Positions 18,746 to 28,743 of a stretch of DNA of 64,000 bases are shown here, piece after piece. Made by a program: the position numbers and the translations under genes. Below the pieces are notes generated by a model, which worked only from the letters and a program-made list of their open reading frames with translations, ran no database searches and was not told the origin of the DNA. Source of the stretch: Ruegeria sp. A3M17 (lineage in GTDB: Bacteria > Pseudomonadota > Alphaproteobacteria > Rhodobacterales > Rhodobacteraceae); contig NZ_QOCF01000028.1 in NCBI RefSeq assembly GCF_003318255.1, forward strand, positions 1 through 64,000, in the 5' to 3' direction. Position 1 is the first letter of the stretch. Every line of letters begins with the position of its first letter.

Positions 18746-18757
18746 AACTTTAGTCAA
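18744..18757 (+). promoter_or_regulatory. FNR/Dnr-type box upstream of nirE
   Basis: TTAACTTTAGTCAA is a TTGAC-N4-GTCAA dyad with one mismatch. Its centre is about 127 bp before nirE, further away than in the other promoters here, which implies a leader of roughly 85 nt. Confidence 0.68.
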
Positions 18758-18877
18758 GGAAGTCGCGCGGTTATTGCGCAAACCTGCCCACATGACACGC
18801 CCGGTTGGCCCAGCGACGTCCTCAATTCGCCGAATGGACCCGGGTTTCGAAGACATTCAGACCAAGCGAGTTTGCAC

Positions 18878-19639
18878 ATGAGCGGTAAGGTTTTTCTGAT
18901 TGGTGCCGGTCCCGGCGACCCCGAACTCATGACCCTGCGCGCACTGCGCATGCTGCAAGAGGCCGATGTGGTTGTTTATGACCGGCTGGTCTCGGCCGAC
19001 ATTCTGGAGCTGCATGCCCCCGGCGCGCGGCTGATCCCGGTCGGCAAAGCGCCCAAGTGCCATACGGTGCCGCAGGATCGCATCAACGACATTCTGGTCA
19101 AAGAAGCCCGCGCAGGCCATTGCGTTGCGCGTTTGAAAGGCGGCGACCCGATGATCTTTGGACGTGGTTCGGAAGAGGCCGCGTATCTGATGGCCCACGA
19201 TATCGCGATTGAATACGCGCCGGGCATCACCGCCGCACAAGGAGCATCCAGTTCCACCGGCGTGCCGCTGACCCATCGCGGCCTTGCAACCTCGGTTCAA
19301 TATGTCACTGGTCACAGACAGGCCGACAAGGTGCTGGATCTGGATTGGAAGCGACTGGCCGATCCTGACGCGACGCTGGTCATCTACATGGGTGTCGCAA
19401 ATATCGGTCAGATCGCCATGGGCCTGATGACGGAAAACCTGCCTGGCTCGACGCCTGTTTTGGCCGTAGGCAAAGCGACAAAGCCAGACGAGCGTCGACT
19501 TGTTTCAAGACTGGACAAATTGGCGGCGGATGTGCGCGAGGCGGATCTGAAGGCCCCGACGCTGTTTATCGTCGGGCAAGTGGTTACCCTTTATGCGGAT
19601 CAACCCGTGACGAACCTGCTGGAGCAGGCCCATGGCTAG
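18878..19639 (+). CDS. nirE: uroporphyrinogen-III C-methyltransferase for haem d1
   Basis: About 253 residues of the SUMT/CobA fold. Motifs include the N-terminal GAGPGDPELMTLRALR loop, the VVYDRLVS segment, the SAM-site VARLKGGDPMIFGRG and the GITAAQGAS/GVPLTHRG region. It makes precorrin-2, which leads to sirohaem and then haem d1. Being the first gene of the haem d1 operon, rather than beside cobalamin genes, marks it as NirE. The ATG at 18878 overlaps no other gene, and its ribosome site is weak. It overlaps nirC by eight bases. Confidence 0.92.
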   Translation: MSGKVFLIGAGPGDPELMTLRALRMLQEADVVVYDRLVSADILELHAPGARLIPVGKAPKCHTVPQDRINDILVKEARAGHCVARLKGGDPMIFGRGSEEAAYLMAHDIAIEYAPGITAAQGASSSTGVPLTHRGLATSVQYVTGHRQADKVLDLDWKRLADPDATLVIYMGVANIGQIAMGLMTENLPGSTPVLAVGKATKPDERRLVSRLDKLAADVREADLKAPTLFIVGQVVTLYADQPVTNLLEQAHG

Positions 19640-19982
19640 TGTCCTCCAATCGAATGGCGGGCTTCCGGCATGGACTTCGCGCGCTTTTCTCACAACAGCC
19701 GTCCTCATCGCCACCTCGGCCCTTGCCGCCGACGTGCTGGATGGCAACGCCCTGAAACGCCTTGTTCATCAGGATTGTGGCTCGTGCCACGGCTTGTCTT
19801 TGAAGGGTGGCCTTGGGCCGGATCTGCGGTCGAAATCGCTGGACCATTATGATGCTGATGTTTTGACCGACGTCATCCTTGACGGCATCCCCGGCACCGC
19901 AATGCCCCCGTGGCGGCCCCTGATCAGCGAGGAAGAGGCCGAATGGATCGCCCGCTATCTTCTGGAATCGGAGGCACAATGA
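19632..19982 (+). CDS. nirC: NirC, periplasmic monohaem cytochrome c
   Basis: A 116-residue precursor with a signal sequence (ending SALA/AD near residue 33) and one haem c site (CGSCH 49-53) with a possible Met ligand in TAMPPWRPL. In denitrifiers NirC has been proposed as an electron carrier for NirS or in haem d1 maturation. The gene overlaps nirE at its start and nirF at its end (ATGA), so it is tightly coupled. Confidence 0.88.
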   Translation: MASVLQSNGGLPAWTSRAFLTTAVLIATSALAADVLDGNALKRLVHQDCGSCHGLSLKGGLGPDLRSKSLDHYDADVLTDVILDGIPGTAMPPWRPLISEEEAEWIARYLLESEAQ

Positions 19983-21124
19983 AACACCTCATCCTTAGCC
20001 TTGCGGCCACCCTAATCATGACAACGGCGCAGGCCGAGCCCACCGCTACAGGCGATTTAGGTCTGGTAGTCGAACGTGCCAACGGTTCGGTTCTGCTGGT
20101 GGATCAATCTGACCGGGCAGCGTTGGCGCGGATCGAAGGCTTAGGTGATCTGTCCCACGCTTCGCTGGTCTATTCGCCTGATGAACGTTTCGCGTATGTG
20201 TTCGGACGCGATGGTGGGCTGACCAAGGTCGATATTGTGACACGCCAGATCGTGAACCGGGTCGTGCAGGCAGGCAACGCCATCGGCGGTGCTATCTCGG
20301 ACGACGGTCAACTGGTGGCCGTCTCGAATTACGAACCGGGCGGTGTTCGCGTCTTCAATGCCGAGACGCTCGAGATGGTCGCGGATATTCCTACCGAAAG
20401 CAAAACCATCGGTCTGGTCGACGCACCAGGCCGCCGGTTTGTGTTCACCATGTGGGACACGGGCGAAACCTGGATCGCCGATTTCTCAGCGGGCACCCCC
20501 GAAATCACCAAGATCCCAGAGATGGGCAAGAACCCCTATGACGCGCTTATCACCGCCAATGGTCGGACCTACATCACCGGGCTATTCGGCGAAGACGGGC
20601 TAACCGCACTGGACCTCTGGGCCGACAACCCCGAACCGATCCGCATGCTGCCCGATTATGGCCGTGGTCAGGAAGAGATGCCCGTCTACAAGATGCCTCA
20701 TCTGGAAGGCTGGGCGCTGACCGGGCGCGAATTCGTGTTGCCTGCAGTTGGTCATCACGAGGTGCTCTGGATCGACGCCGATACTCTGACCGAGACCGGT
20801 CGGACGCAAACCCACGGCCAGCCTGTCTTTGCCATGGCGCGGCCCGACGGACGGCAGGTCTGGGTGAATTTTGCCCACCCGCTGAACGACACGATTCAGG
20901 TGATCGACAGTGTCAGCAAGGAGATCATCCACGAGTTCAAGCCGGGGCCTGCCGTGCTGCATATGGAGTTCACCCCGCGCGGGCATGAGGTCTGGATCAG
21001 CGTGCGGGATGCCAACAAGGTCATCGTCTACGACACACAAACCTTCGAAAAGCTACGCGAGATCGAGGCAGACAGCCCATCTGGTATTTTCTTCACCGCC
21101 CGCGCGCACAAAACGGGGCTATAG
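19979..21124 (+). CDS. nirF: NirF, haem d1 biosynthesis propeller protein
   Basis: About 381 residues: a cleavable signal peptide (ending AQA/EP) and an eight-bladed propeller similar to the NirS d1 domain but with no cytochrome c domain. NirF acts in the periplasm late in haem d1 synthesis. The conserved PHLEGWALTGREFVLPAVGHHE-like region is present. The signal is a plain Sec type with no lipobox, unlike the lipoprotein NirF of Pseudomonas. The start overlaps the nirC stop codon. Confidence 0.92.
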   Translation: MKHLILSLAATLIMTTAQAEPTATGDLGLVVERANGSVLLVDQSDRAALARIEGLGDLSHASLVYSPDERFAYVFGRDGGLTKVDIVTRQIVNRVVQAGNAIGGAISDDGQLVAVSNYEPGGVRVFNAETLEMVADIPTESKTIGLVDAPGRRFVFTMWDTGETWIADFSAGTPEITKIPEMGKNPYDALITANGRTYITGLFGEDGLTALDLWADNPEPIRMLPDYGRGQEEMPVYKMPHLEGWALTGREFVLPAVGHHEVLWIDADTLTETGRTQTHGQPVFAMARPDGRQVWVNFAHPLNDTIQVIDSVSKEIIHEFKPGPAVLHMEFTPRGHEVWISVRDANKVIVYDTQTFEKLREIEADSPSGIFFTARAHKTGL

Positions 21125-21127
21125 GCG

Positions 21128-22117
21128 ATGGAACATATCACCGATCCGATCGATCGCCGCCTGCTGGATGAGTTTCAACGCAATTTTCCGGTAACGGACC
21201 GCCCATTCCAGGTTTTGGCTTTCACGTTGGGGCTGGACGAGATTGAAGTGTTGGATCGCCTAGCCCGAATGCGGGCAACCGGCCGGATTACGAGAGTCGG
21301 CGCGACCATTGCCCCTGGCGCGGTTTCTGCCAGCACTCTGGCCGCCGTCGCTGCACCGGGTGAACGCCTGGAAGAAGTGGCCGCTCTGATCGACGCCGAA
21401 CCGGGTGTGAACCATAACTACCAGCGCGAGGACGAATGGAACCTCTGGTTCGTGGCAACCGGTCCGGACCGGGCGCATGTCAATGACACGCTGGCTCGGA
21501 TCGCACAGCGCACAGGGCTGCAGGTTCTCGACCTTCGGTTGGTTCGTCCGTTCAACGTGGATCTGGGGTTTCGCATGTCCGGCAAGACCCGAAACGTTCC
21601 AAGCCCGCGCAAGATAGATCGATCGGTCTTGCAGGACGGCGATCGCGCGTTGCTTCAAGCCCTCAGTTCGGGTTTGCCGCTGGTCGCTGAACCCTATGCC
21701 GTACTGGCCCAGTCAATGGGTCGCGACGCTGCGGGTGTGACGGTTCGGATCGAGGTACTGCACAGAGCCGGTATCATCTCGCGCCTGGGCGTGATCGTAC
21801 GCCACCGTGCGCTCGGATGGTCGGCCAACGCGATGGTTGTCTGGGACTTGCCATCCGAACAGATCGACACCGCCGGTCCTGCCCTTGCAGCCCACCCCGG
21901 AGTGACCTTGTGCTATGAACGGTGTCCGGTCGAAGGGGTCTGGCCTTATCGCCTTTACTCAATGATCCACGCCCGTACCCGCAGCGAAGCGCTGGAGATT
22001 CTGGCCAGTGCGCACGCGCTGCCGGACCTGTTTGGAGCGCAGCACAAGGTTTTGTTCTCGACGCGCTGTTTCAAACAGACCGGCGCGCTGATCCAACCGA
22101 AAGAGGCCGCCGCATGA
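21128..22117 (+). CDS. nirDL: fused NirD-NirL, sirohaem decarboxylase subunit
   Basis: A 329-residue protein containing two AsnC/Lrp-like units, each a winged helix plus an RAM-like domain: about residues 1-165 (NirD-like) and 175-329 (NirL-like). The two units are related to each other and to NirG and NirH. Together these proteins decarboxylate sirohaem to didecarboxysirohaem. The fusion is known from Paracoccus-type clusters, whereas the genes are separate in Pseudomonas. It starts 3 bp after nirF and overlaps nirG by four bases. The YQREDEWNLWFVAT and YERCPVEGVWPYRLY segments are the equivalent blocks of the two halves. Confidence 0.92.
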   Translation: MEHITDPIDRRLLDEFQRNFPVTDRPFQVLAFTLGLDEIEVLDRLARMRATGRITRVGATIAPGAVSASTLAAVAAPGERLEEVAALIDAEPGVNHNYQREDEWNLWFVATGPDRAHVNDTLARIAQRTGLQVLDLRLVRPFNVDLGFRMSGKTRNVPSPRKIDRSVLQDGDRALLQALSSGLPLVAEPYAVLAQSMGRDAAGVTVRIEVLHRAGIISRLGVIVRHRALGWSANAMVVWDLPSEQIDTAGPALAAHPGVTLCYERCPVEGVWPYRLYSMIHARTRSEALEILASAHALPDLFGAQHKVLFSTRCFKQTGALIQPKEAAA

Positions 22118-22563
22118 CACTGGATGGAACCGACCGCGCGATCCTGAACCGGATGCAGGACGATCTGCCCTTGGTATCGCACCCTTATGCAGCCGTGGCA
22201 GAGGAGTTGGGCATTCCTGAAAGCGAAGTGCTTAACCGCCTGACCCGTATGAAAGACGCCCGAGTGATCACCCGCTTTGGTCCGTTCTTCGACGCCGCCG
22301 CCATGGGGGGCGCTTTTTGCCTGTGTGCAATGGCGGTTCCAACTGAAGAATTCGAAACCGTCCTGACCAAAGTCAATGCGCATGCAGAGGTTGCCCACAA
22401 TTATGAACGTACGCACCGGCTGAACATGTGGTTCGTGCTGGCCACCGAAACTCCCGAGGGGATCGTGGGCACTGCTGATGCAATCGAATGGGAAACGGGG
22501 ATCTGCGTTCTTCGTTTCCCCAAACTACAGGAATTTTTCATCGGCTTTCGGGTGGCGGCATGA
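22114..22563 (+). CDS. nirG: NirG, sirohaem decarboxylase component
   Basis: A 149-residue AsnC/Lrp-like protein with an N-terminal winged helix (DLPLVSHPYAAVAEELGIPE) and a C-terminal ligand-binding domain carrying the block YERTHRLNMWFVLAT. It is a partner of NirDL and NirH in haem d1 synthesis, not a transcription regulator. The start overlaps the nirDL stop codon and the end overlaps nirH. Confidence 0.9.
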   Translation: MTLDGTDRAILNRMQDDLPLVSHPYAAVAEELGIPESEVLNRLTRMKDARVITRFGPFFDAAAMGGAFCLCAMAVPTEEFETVLTKVNAHAEVAHNYERTHRLNMWFVLATETPEGIVGTADAIEWETGICVLRFPKLQEFFIGFRVAA

Positions 22564-23042
22564 TCGACGCAAGAGATCGAGAGATTATCGAGGCGCTGCA
22601 AGGCGGCCTGCCCCTTGTGCCCGCGCCTTATGCGCAGGTGGCCGAGATACTTGGCATGGATGAAGATGCCCTTTTGTACCGCTTGGCCGAGTTGAAGTCG
22701 CGCGGTGTGATCCGTCGCATCGCTGCCGCGCCGAACCACTACAAATTGGGCATGACATCGAACGGGATGACCGTCTGGGATGTGGATGACGACCGGATCA
22801 CCGAATTAGGTGCCCGGATCGGCGCGTTGCCCTTTGTCACCCATTGCTATGAACGCCCCCGCGCCCTGCCCGATTGGCCATACAATCTGTTCGCCATGGT
22901 ACACGGCGCTGATCGTGACGAGGTCGAAGCAAAGCGCGCCGAAATTGCTGCCATTCTGGGCGATGCCTGCCGTTTCAAAGATATCCTTTATTCCACGCGC
23001 ATCCTGAAAAAGACCGGGCTGCGCCTGAAAGCGAAAGGCTGA
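22560..23042 (+). CDS. nirH: NirH, sirohaem decarboxylase component
   Basis: A 160-residue AsnC/Lrp-like protein (winged helix GGLPLVPAPYAQVAEILGMD, C-terminal block YERPRALPDWPYNLFAMVHG). It is the fourth sirohaem decarboxylase unit of the cluster and the one most like the NirL half of NirDL. It overlaps nirG by four bases and is followed 3 bp later by nirJ. Confidence 0.9.
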   Translation: MIDARDREIIEALQGGLPLVPAPYAQVAEILGMDEDALLYRLAELKSRGVIRRIAAAPNHYKLGMTSNGMTVWDVDDDRITELGARIGALPFVTHCYERPRALPDWPYNLFAMVHGADRDEVEAKRAEIAAILGDACRFKDILYSTRILKKTGLRLKAKG

Positions 23043-23045
23043 GAC

Positions 23046-24260
23046 ATGTTCCGCCTGACCGAATACATGCACCAACTGGTCAATCCGACCTCGGTGCGCA
23101 AACGCCGCTCCGGCCCGGTGAAACCGGTGGTTATCTGGAACCTGACGCGGCGCTGCAATTTGAAATGCCGCCATTGCTATACCGTTTCGGCGGATGTGGC
23201 CTTCCCCGGCGAGCTCAGCCATGAGCAAGCCATGGTAACCCTTGAGGATCTGGGCCAATTTCGCGTCCCGGCCCTGATCCTCTCGGGTGGGGAACCACTC
23301 GACCGGTTCGATTTCTTTGACATCGCCAAACGGGCCCGCGATCTGGTGCCGATGCTGGCACTGTCGACCAACGGCACGCGGATCTATGACGAAACAGCCG
23401 ATTTGATTGCCGATGTGGGATTCAACTATGTTGGCATCTCGCTAGACGGGATCGGAGCCACGAACGATTGGTTTCGCGGTGTCGAGGGCGCCTTTGCCGA
23501 CGCCCTGCGCGGCGTGCGTGAGTGTAAGAAACGAGGCATCAAGGTGGGCCTTCGGTTTTGCCTGACTGAGGGCACGCAACACCATCTGCCCGATCTGCTG
23601 CAGCTGTGCGATGACGAGGGTGTCGACAAGTTCTACTTATCCCATCTGGTTTATGCCGGGCGTGGCGACAAGAACCGGGGAGAAGATGCTGAACATCTGC
23701 GTACACGGAAAGGGCTGGATCTGCTGTTGGAGCGCGCATGGGAGGCTGCCTCGGGTGGTCGTCCTCTGGATATCGTGACCGGGAATAACGACGCTGACGC
23801 GGGGTATTTCCTGAACTGGGTCCGCGCCCGTTTCGATGCTGAAAAAGCAGTTCATGTACGCGAGCATCTGGCGGCGTGGGGCGGAAACTCCAGTGGTTTG
23901 GGCGTGGCCAATATTGACAACCTGGGCCGCGTGCACCCTGATACCTATTGGTCGGATTACACGGTTGGCAATGTGAAAACCCGGCCGTTCTCCGAGCTCT
24001 GGACCAGCGATGATCAAATGTTGGCCATGCTGCGCACACGTCCCCGCCCCCTGAAAGGGCGCTGCGGCGCCTGTCAGCTCAAGGATGTCTGTGGTGGCAA
24101 CACCCGTATCCGAGCTTTGCAGGTGACCGGCGACCCGTGGGCGGAAGATCCGGCATGCTATCTGTCAAACCAAGAAATCGGCGTGGATGACGCGGGCGAA
24201 CGCCTGCAGGTCACGCCGTTCCGGGGGAAACGCCATGATCCAGCGCATCAGTTCTTCTAA
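23046..24260 (+). CDS. nirJ: NirJ, radical SAM enzyme of haem d1 synthesis
   Basis: A 404-residue radical SAM protein. The [4Fe-4S]-SAM motif is CNLKCRHC (Cys37, Cys41, Cys44), followed by the GGEPL segment. A C-terminal SPASM/twitch-type cluster region is visible as [12 protein letters not shown] plus a later Cys (DPACYLS). NirJ removes the propionate groups from didecarboxysirohaem on the way to haem d1. It overlaps nirN by 26 bases. Confidence 0.94.
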   Translation: MFRLTEYMHQLVNPTSVRKRRSGPVKPVVIWNLTRRCNLKCRHCYTVSADVAFPGELSHEQAMVTLEDLGQFRVPALILSGGEPLDRFDFFDIAKRARDLVPMLALSTNGTRIYDETADLIADVGFNYVGISLDGIGATNDWFRGVEGAFADALRGVRECKKRGIKVGLRFCLTEGTQHHLPDLLQLCDDEGVDKFYLSHLVYAGRGDKNRGEDAEHLRTRKGLDLLLERAWEAASGGRPLDIVTGNNDADAGYFLNWVRARFDAEKAVHVREHLAAWGGNSSGLGVANIDNLGRVHPDTYWSDYTVGNVKTRPFSELWTSDDQMLAMLRTRPRPLKGRCGACQLKDVCGGNTRIRALQVTGDPWAEDPACYLSNQEIGVDDAGERLQVTPFRGKRHDPAHQFF

Positions 24261-25788
24261 GACACTCAAACTCGGCGCTCTCTGCTCGCTGTTGTTGATC
24301 GGAACCGCGTGGGCTGGCGCTCCCTCGGATTACGCTGAGTTTTGTGCGTCCTGCCACGGCGAAAGCCGCTTGGGCGGCGTGGGTCCGGCGCTTATCCCTG
24401 AAACGCTTAAGCGGATGCGCGGTCCTCGCGTCGCCGCAGTTATCGCCGAAGGGCGGACCGCAACCCAAATGCCTGCTTTCTCGCACGAACTGGATGCGCT
24501 GCAGATCGAAGAATTGGCGGGTTGGTTGAAATCACCGCTGGAAAGCGATCCCGAGTGGGGTGAGGCCGACATAATGGCCAGCCGAATTCTGGACGAGAAT
24601 TACGTCGCAGTTGAAGCACCAGTCTGGGACAGCGACCCGATGAACATCACTCTGGCTGTGGAGACCGGTGACCATCACGTCAGCGTGCTGGACGGTGACA
24701 CTTTCGAGGTTTTGGACCGGTTCGAGACACCCTTTGCCGTTCATGGCGGTCCAAAATTCAGCCCCGATGGGCGATATGTGTTCATCATGTCACGTGATGG
24801 CTGGGTCCAGAAGTATGATATCTGGGCCTTGGAACAGGTGGGCCGCGTGCGCGCTGGCCTGAACAGCCGCAACATCGCCATGTCGAGCGATGGCAAATGG
24901 GTGGCCGTGGCAAATTACCTGCCGAACAGCCTGACCCTGCTGTCGACCGAGGATCTAACCGTGGCCAAGGTCATCGACATCAAAAGTAAGAAGGGCAAAC
25001 CCAGCCGCGTTTCGGCGGTCTATCAGGCCCCCCCACGCGAGAGCTTTGTTCTGGCCCTCAAGGATGTGCCGGAGATCTGGGAGGTCTTCTACGGGGCCAA
25101 TCCTCCTCAATTTGGTATCGGTCATGATTTCCGCATCGAAGGACAATTCAAGAACCCCGACCCCTTCCCGGTGCGCAAGATCACCACGCCGGACTATCTG
25201 GACGATTTCTTTTTCGACCAGAGCTATGAATACGTCATGGGCGCATCCCGCGGCGGCGAGGGCGGTCAGGTGATTGATCTAGTCATCGGTCAGAAAGTCG
25301 CCGATCTGGATCTGCCGGGGATGCCGCATCTGGGCTCGGGGATCACGTGGAGGTATGGCGATACGACCGTGATGGCAACGCCGCACCTGACCGACGGCAC
25401 CGTTTCCGTGATCGACATGGAGACATGGGAAACCGTGAAGCAGATCAAAACCGAAGGGCCGGGTTTTTTCATGCGCAGCCATGAGAATTCTCCTTACGTC
25501 TGGGCCGATGTGTTCTTTGGACCCAACAAGGACGCTATGCATGTGATCGACAAGCAGAGTCTTGAAATCGTTAAGACTCTGCGCCCGGCCCCCGGTCAAA
25601 CCGTGGCTCATGTAGAGTTCACCAAAGATGGCAGCCACGCGCTCGTGTCCATCTGGGAAGATGATGGCGCGGTGATTGTCTATAACGCGCAAACATTGGA
25701 AGAGGTCCGCCGCCTGCCGATGCGCAAACCTTCAGGGAAATACAATGTCTGGAACAAAATCACCTTCTCGGAAGGCACCAGCCACTGA
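24235..25788 (+). CDS. nirN: NirN, dihydro-haem d1 dehydrogenase
   Basis: A 517-residue NirS paralogue: signal peptide (ending AWA/GA), a small cytochrome c domain (Cys37-Ala-Ser-Cys40-His41), then an eight-bladed d1 propeller. NirN introduces the acrylate double bond that completes haem d1 and helps deliver it to NirS. It differs from nirS in lacking the longer N-terminal arm and in its place at the end of the haem d1 operon. The start at 24235 lies inside the end of nirJ. Its own 3' end overlaps a small membrane-protein gene by 44 bp. Confidence 0.93.
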   Translation: MIQRISSSKTLKLGALCSLLLIGTAWAGAPSDYAEFCASCHGESRLGGVGPALIPETLKRMRGPRVAAVIAEGRTATQMPAFSHELDALQIEELAGWLKSPLESDPEWGEADIMASRILDENYVAVEAPVWDSDPMNITLAVETGDHHVSVLDGDTFEVLDRFETPFAVHGGPKFSPDGRYVFIMSRDGWVQKYDIWALEQVGRVRAGLNSRNIAMSSDGKWVAVANYLPNSLTLLSTEDLTVAKVIDIKSKKGKPSRVSAVYQAPPRESFVLALKDVPEIWEVFYGANPPQFGIGHDFRIEGQFKNPDPFPVRKITTPDYLDDFFFDQSYEYVMGASRGGEGGQVIDLVIGQKVADLDLPGMPHLGSGITWRYGDTTVMATPHLTDGTVSVIDMETWETVKQIKTEGPGFFMRSHENSPYVWADVFFGPNKDAMHVIDKQSLEIVKTLRPAPGQTVAHVEFTKDGSHALVSIWEDDGAVIVYNAQTLEEVRRLPMRKPSGKYNVWNKITFSEGTSH

Positions 25789-26008
25789 GGGCAATTGGCC
25801 GGTTTGGAAACTGGCCATCCTTTTGTATCCGGCCACGGCTTTGACCGTGGCCATCAACCTGTTTCTAGCGGGGCTGATCGCCAACAGCGCCGGGTTTGGC
25901 GTGATTACGCCTGTAGCCGCGATCCTGTGGTCGATTCCTCTGGGCGTACCCGCCGCGTGGTTGGCAGGGCGTTGGTTGCGCGGGTTGATGGATGAAGCGG
26001 ACGAATAA
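25745..26008 (+). CDS. small two-helix membrane protein at the end of the nir operon
   Basis: An 87-residue protein with two predicted membrane helices (KLAILLYPATALTVAINLFL and PVAAILWSIPLGVPAAWLAG) and a charged C-terminus. It begins inside nirN in another frame, behind a CAGGGA ribosome site. Small membrane proteins occur in denitrification clusters of related bacteria (for example NnrT), but I cannot confirm that identity. Its role could be in assembling or anchoring nitrite-reduction components. Confidence 0.7.
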   Translation: MSGTKSPSRKAPATEGNWPVWKLAILLYPATALTVAINLFLAGLIANSAGFGVITPVAAILWSIPLGVPAAWLAGRWLRGLMDEADE

Positions 26009-26026
26009 CGCGAAATTTCCTGCAGC

Positions 26027-26040
26027 CTAACCGAAGTCAA
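26027..26040 (-). promoter_or_regulatory. FNR/Dnr-type box upstream of nosC
   Basis: Minus-strand TTGACTTCGGTTAG, a TTGAC-N4-GTCAA dyad with two mismatches in the right half. Its centre is about 64 bp before the nosC start. Confidence 0.62.
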
Positions 26041-26097
26041 GTATCACCACGCGAGAATCCCCTACGACTTAGGAAAGACTTCCGAGTTGGATTCTCC

Positions 26098-26562
26098 ATG
26101 CCCACCCTTAGCCCTCTGCACAGCCTCCCTGTTCGCGCGTTTCGTACGACGTGTGCGTTGGCGGGCATCCTTCTGCTGTTGTTGCAAATGCTTGGCCCGG
26201 CGCTGGCGAGTCCCGGCCAAAGCATGTGGGTGGAAATCTGCTCGGAGGCAGGGGCGGTCTGGGTCCAGATAGACCTTGAGGAGGAAGATCAAGACCCAGC
26301 CGCGCCCTGTCCCAAATGCGCCGACTGCGCCTTGTGTGCCGTCACCTCAGCGGCCCCGGTGCCGGATCTGCCCGTCCTGATACGGGGCAGCATCGTTCAC
26401 ACCGCACACCCTTCGCCTTGCGATCTGGTCCAGGTCTGCAACTTGAAACGATTGTGGCCTGAAACCCGTGGCCCCCCGGCTGCGCCCAAATACAAAGCCG
26501 AACGCGCCCAGCGCGCGTCCATAGCGTCAATCCAAGTATCCGGAGGTGCGCTGTGGTCGTAA
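26098..26562 (+). CDS. nosC: NosC-like exported cysteine-rich protein (DUF2946-like)
   Basis: A 154-residue protein with a signal/anchor segment (about 17-38) and a Cys cluster, CPKCADCALC (Cys71, 74, 77 and 80), in an otherwise unremarkable chain. In Paracoccus the nos operon begins with nosC, encoding a small protein with a CXXCXXC motif upstream of nosR. Position and motif agree here. The role is unknown; metal or redox sensing for the nos system has been suggested. It overlaps nosR by 10 bases. Confidence 0.75.
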   Translation: MPTLSPLHSLPVRAFRTTCALAGILLLLLQMLGPALASPGQSMWVEICSEAGAVWVQIDLEEEDQDPAAPCPKCADCALCAVTSAAPVPDLPVLIRGSIVHTAHPSPCDLVQVCNLKRLWPETRGPPAAPKYKAERAQRASIASIQVSGGALWS

Positions 26563-28730
26563 GTCGCGCAATCCAATTCCTGCTGGCCATTGCCCTGTCC
26601 TGCCTGATGGCAATCAGCGCCCATGCCGACAGCCTTGCCAGCTTCCTGCCTGATATCACCCCTTCTGAGTTGGTTCCCGGTGCCGATGCCTTTGGCCCGG
26701 TACGTGATGACGTGCCTGTTGCCCCAGTTCTGAAGGGTGGCGAGACCGTCGCCTGGGCCTTCCTGACCTCGGATTTCGTCGGCACCACCGGTTATTCGGG
26801 CAAACCTATCCACGTAGTGGCCGCCATCGACGACGATGCGGTTCTGACCGGTGTGAAACTGGTTAAGCACTCCGAACCGATTGTGCTGATCGGCATCCCC
26901 AATTCGCGCATGGTTAAATTGACGGAAGGCTATGCTGGGCTCGACCTGAAGGTTGAAGCTGAGACCGGTGGCGAAGGACATGACCTCGATATCATCTCGG
27001 GCGCGACCGTGACGATCATGGTGATTGATGACAGCCTGGTTCGCGGCGGCATCAAGGTAGCCCGCGCGTTGGGTCTGGGGGGGCTTTCTCCGTTGCAGGC
27101 CGATGGTCCCAAGCGCGAAATCGATATGGCTAAGAACTCAGTCTATGACTGGACCACTCTGTCCGGCGATGGCTCGGTCCGACGCCTGACGCTGGATGTC
27201 GGTCAGGTCAATGCCGCCTTTGCAGCCACAGGCGATCAGCGTGCAATTAAACGCCCGGAACCGGGCGAGCCGGATGACACGTTCATCGACATGCATTTGG
27301 CGCTGGTCTCGGTCCCTTCGATCGGCAAGTCCCTGTTGGGCGAGGCTGAATATCAGAACCTGACCGAGCGGCTGGACGAAGGTGAACAAGCCATTCTGGT
27401 GCTGGGTCGCGGGGCCTACAGCTTCAAGGGATCGGGCTATGTGCGCGGCGGTATTTTCGACCGCATTCAGTTAATCCAGGGCGACAATTCCGTTCGGTTC
27501 TTTGACAAGCAGCAAGAGCGTCTGGGCAAGGTTGCAGCCCCGGATGCGCCCAGTTTCACCGAGCTGGATATCTTCAAAATCCCCGCTGAAGCAGAGTTTG
27601 ATCCCGCCGAGCCGTTCCGCCTGCAATTGCTGGTGCAACGGGCCGTGGGCGCGGTTGAGAAGACGTTCCTAACCTTTGATCTGGGCTACAAACTGCCCGA
27701 GCAATATCTGCTGCCCGTCACCGCCCCGGCGGTCGTAGACGATGCCACCGGCGAAGCCGCGGCCAAAGCCGCACTTTGGAAGCGTATCTGGAAGGATCGC
27801 ACCGTCGAAATTGGTGTCCTTGGCGTCATGCTGCTGGTTCTGAGCGCGACTTTCTTCTTCCAGTTCCACGCCACGATGAATGCACGGTTCTTCTACTGGT
27901 TCCGCATCGGCTACCTGACCATGACCCTGTTCTTCATCGGCTGGTATGCCAATGCACAGCTGAGCGTGGTGAACCTGATGGCACTGGCAGGCAGCCTGCG
28001 CACGGGCTTTTCATGGGACGCTTTCCTGCTGGACCCGCTGGTGTTCATCCAATGGTTCGCCGTCGCCGCAGCGCTGCTGTTCTGGGGTCGTGGGGCCTAT
28101 TGCGGCTGGCTGTGCCCGTTTGGTGCCTTGCAAGAACTGACCAACAAGATCGCCCGCGCGCTGAAAGTGCCGCAATGGACGCTGCCCTGGGGTCTGAACG
28201 AACGCCTCTGGCCTGCAAAATACATGATCTTTCTGGGTCTCTTCGGCCTCAGCTTTGTGTCGATCCCACTGGCAGAGAAATATGCCGAGGTCGAGCCGTT
28301 CAAGACCGCGATCATTCTAAAATTCATGCGCGACTGGCCCTTTGTTGTCTTTGCGCTGGCCCTGCTGGGGATCGGGCTGTTCATTGAACGCTTCTATTGC
28401 CGCTACCTCTGCCCGCTGGGCGGAGCGCTGGCGATCCCGGCCCGAATGCGCATGTTCGACTGGCTGCGCCGCTACAAGGGCTGCGGCACCCCCTGTCAGA
28501 CCTGCGCCAACGAATGCCCCGTTCAGGCGATCCACCCCACCGGTGAGATCAATCCGAACGAGTGCGTCACCTGCCTGCATTGTCAGGTGCTCTACCAGTC
28601 CGAGGACAAATGTCCCGTCGTTATCCGCCAGCTCAAGCGGCGGGCCAAGACAGGGTCGGTCGAACTCAAGACCCCACTCGGGCAACCACCGGCGAACCAT
28701 CCGAACGCCAAACCGAAAACCGTTTCCTAA
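26553..28730 (+). CDS. nosR: NosR, membrane flavo-iron-sulfur protein for N2O reductase
   Basis: A 725-residue polytopic protein with a signal sequence and a periplasmic FMN-binding domain whose flavinylation motif SGATVT is at 149-154. About six membrane helices carry CGWLCP and CRYLCP motifs, and a C-terminal ferredoxin-like domain has two 4Fe-4S clusters ([20 protein letters not shown]). NosR is needed for nos expression and for electron supply to NosZ. NosX downstream probably attaches its FMN. The GTG start at 26553 has a good CGGAGG ribosome site and lies within the end of nosC. Confidence 0.96.
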   Translation: MVVSRAIQFLLAIALSCLMAISAHADSLASFLPDITPSELVPGADAFGPVRDDVPVAPVLKGGETVAWAFLTSDFVGTTGYSGKPIHVVAAIDDDAVLTGVKLVKHSEPIVLIGIPNSRMVKLTEGYAGLDLKVEAETGGEGHDLDIISGATVTIMVIDDSLVRGGIKVARALGLGGLSPLQADGPKREIDMAKNSVYDWTTLSGDGSVRRLTLDVGQVNAAFAATGDQRAIKRPEPGEPDDTFIDMHLALVSVPSIGKSLLGEAEYQNLTERLDEGEQAILVLGRGAYSFKGSGYVRGGIFDRIQLIQGDNSVRFFDKQQERLGKVAAPDAPSFTELDIFKIPAEAEFDPAEPFRLQLLVQRAVGAVEKTFLTFDLGYKLPEQYLLPVTAPAVVDDATGEAAAKAALWKRIWKDRTVEIGVLGVMLLVLSATFFFQFHATMNARFFYWFRIGYLTMTLFFIGWYANAQLSVVNLMALAGSLRTGFSWDAFLLDPLVFIQWFAVAAALLFWGRGAYCGWLCPFGALQELTNKIARALKVPQWTLPWGLNERLWPAKYMIFLGLFGLSFVSIPLAEKYAEVEPFKTAIILKFMRDWPFVVFALALLGIGLFIERFYCRYLCPLGGALAIPARMRMFDWLRRYKGCGTPCQTCANECPVQAIHPTGEINPNECVTCLHCQVLYQSEDKCPVVIRQLKRRAKTGSVELKTPLGQPPANHPNAKPKTVS

Positions 28731-28743
28731 AGGAGGAACGATC

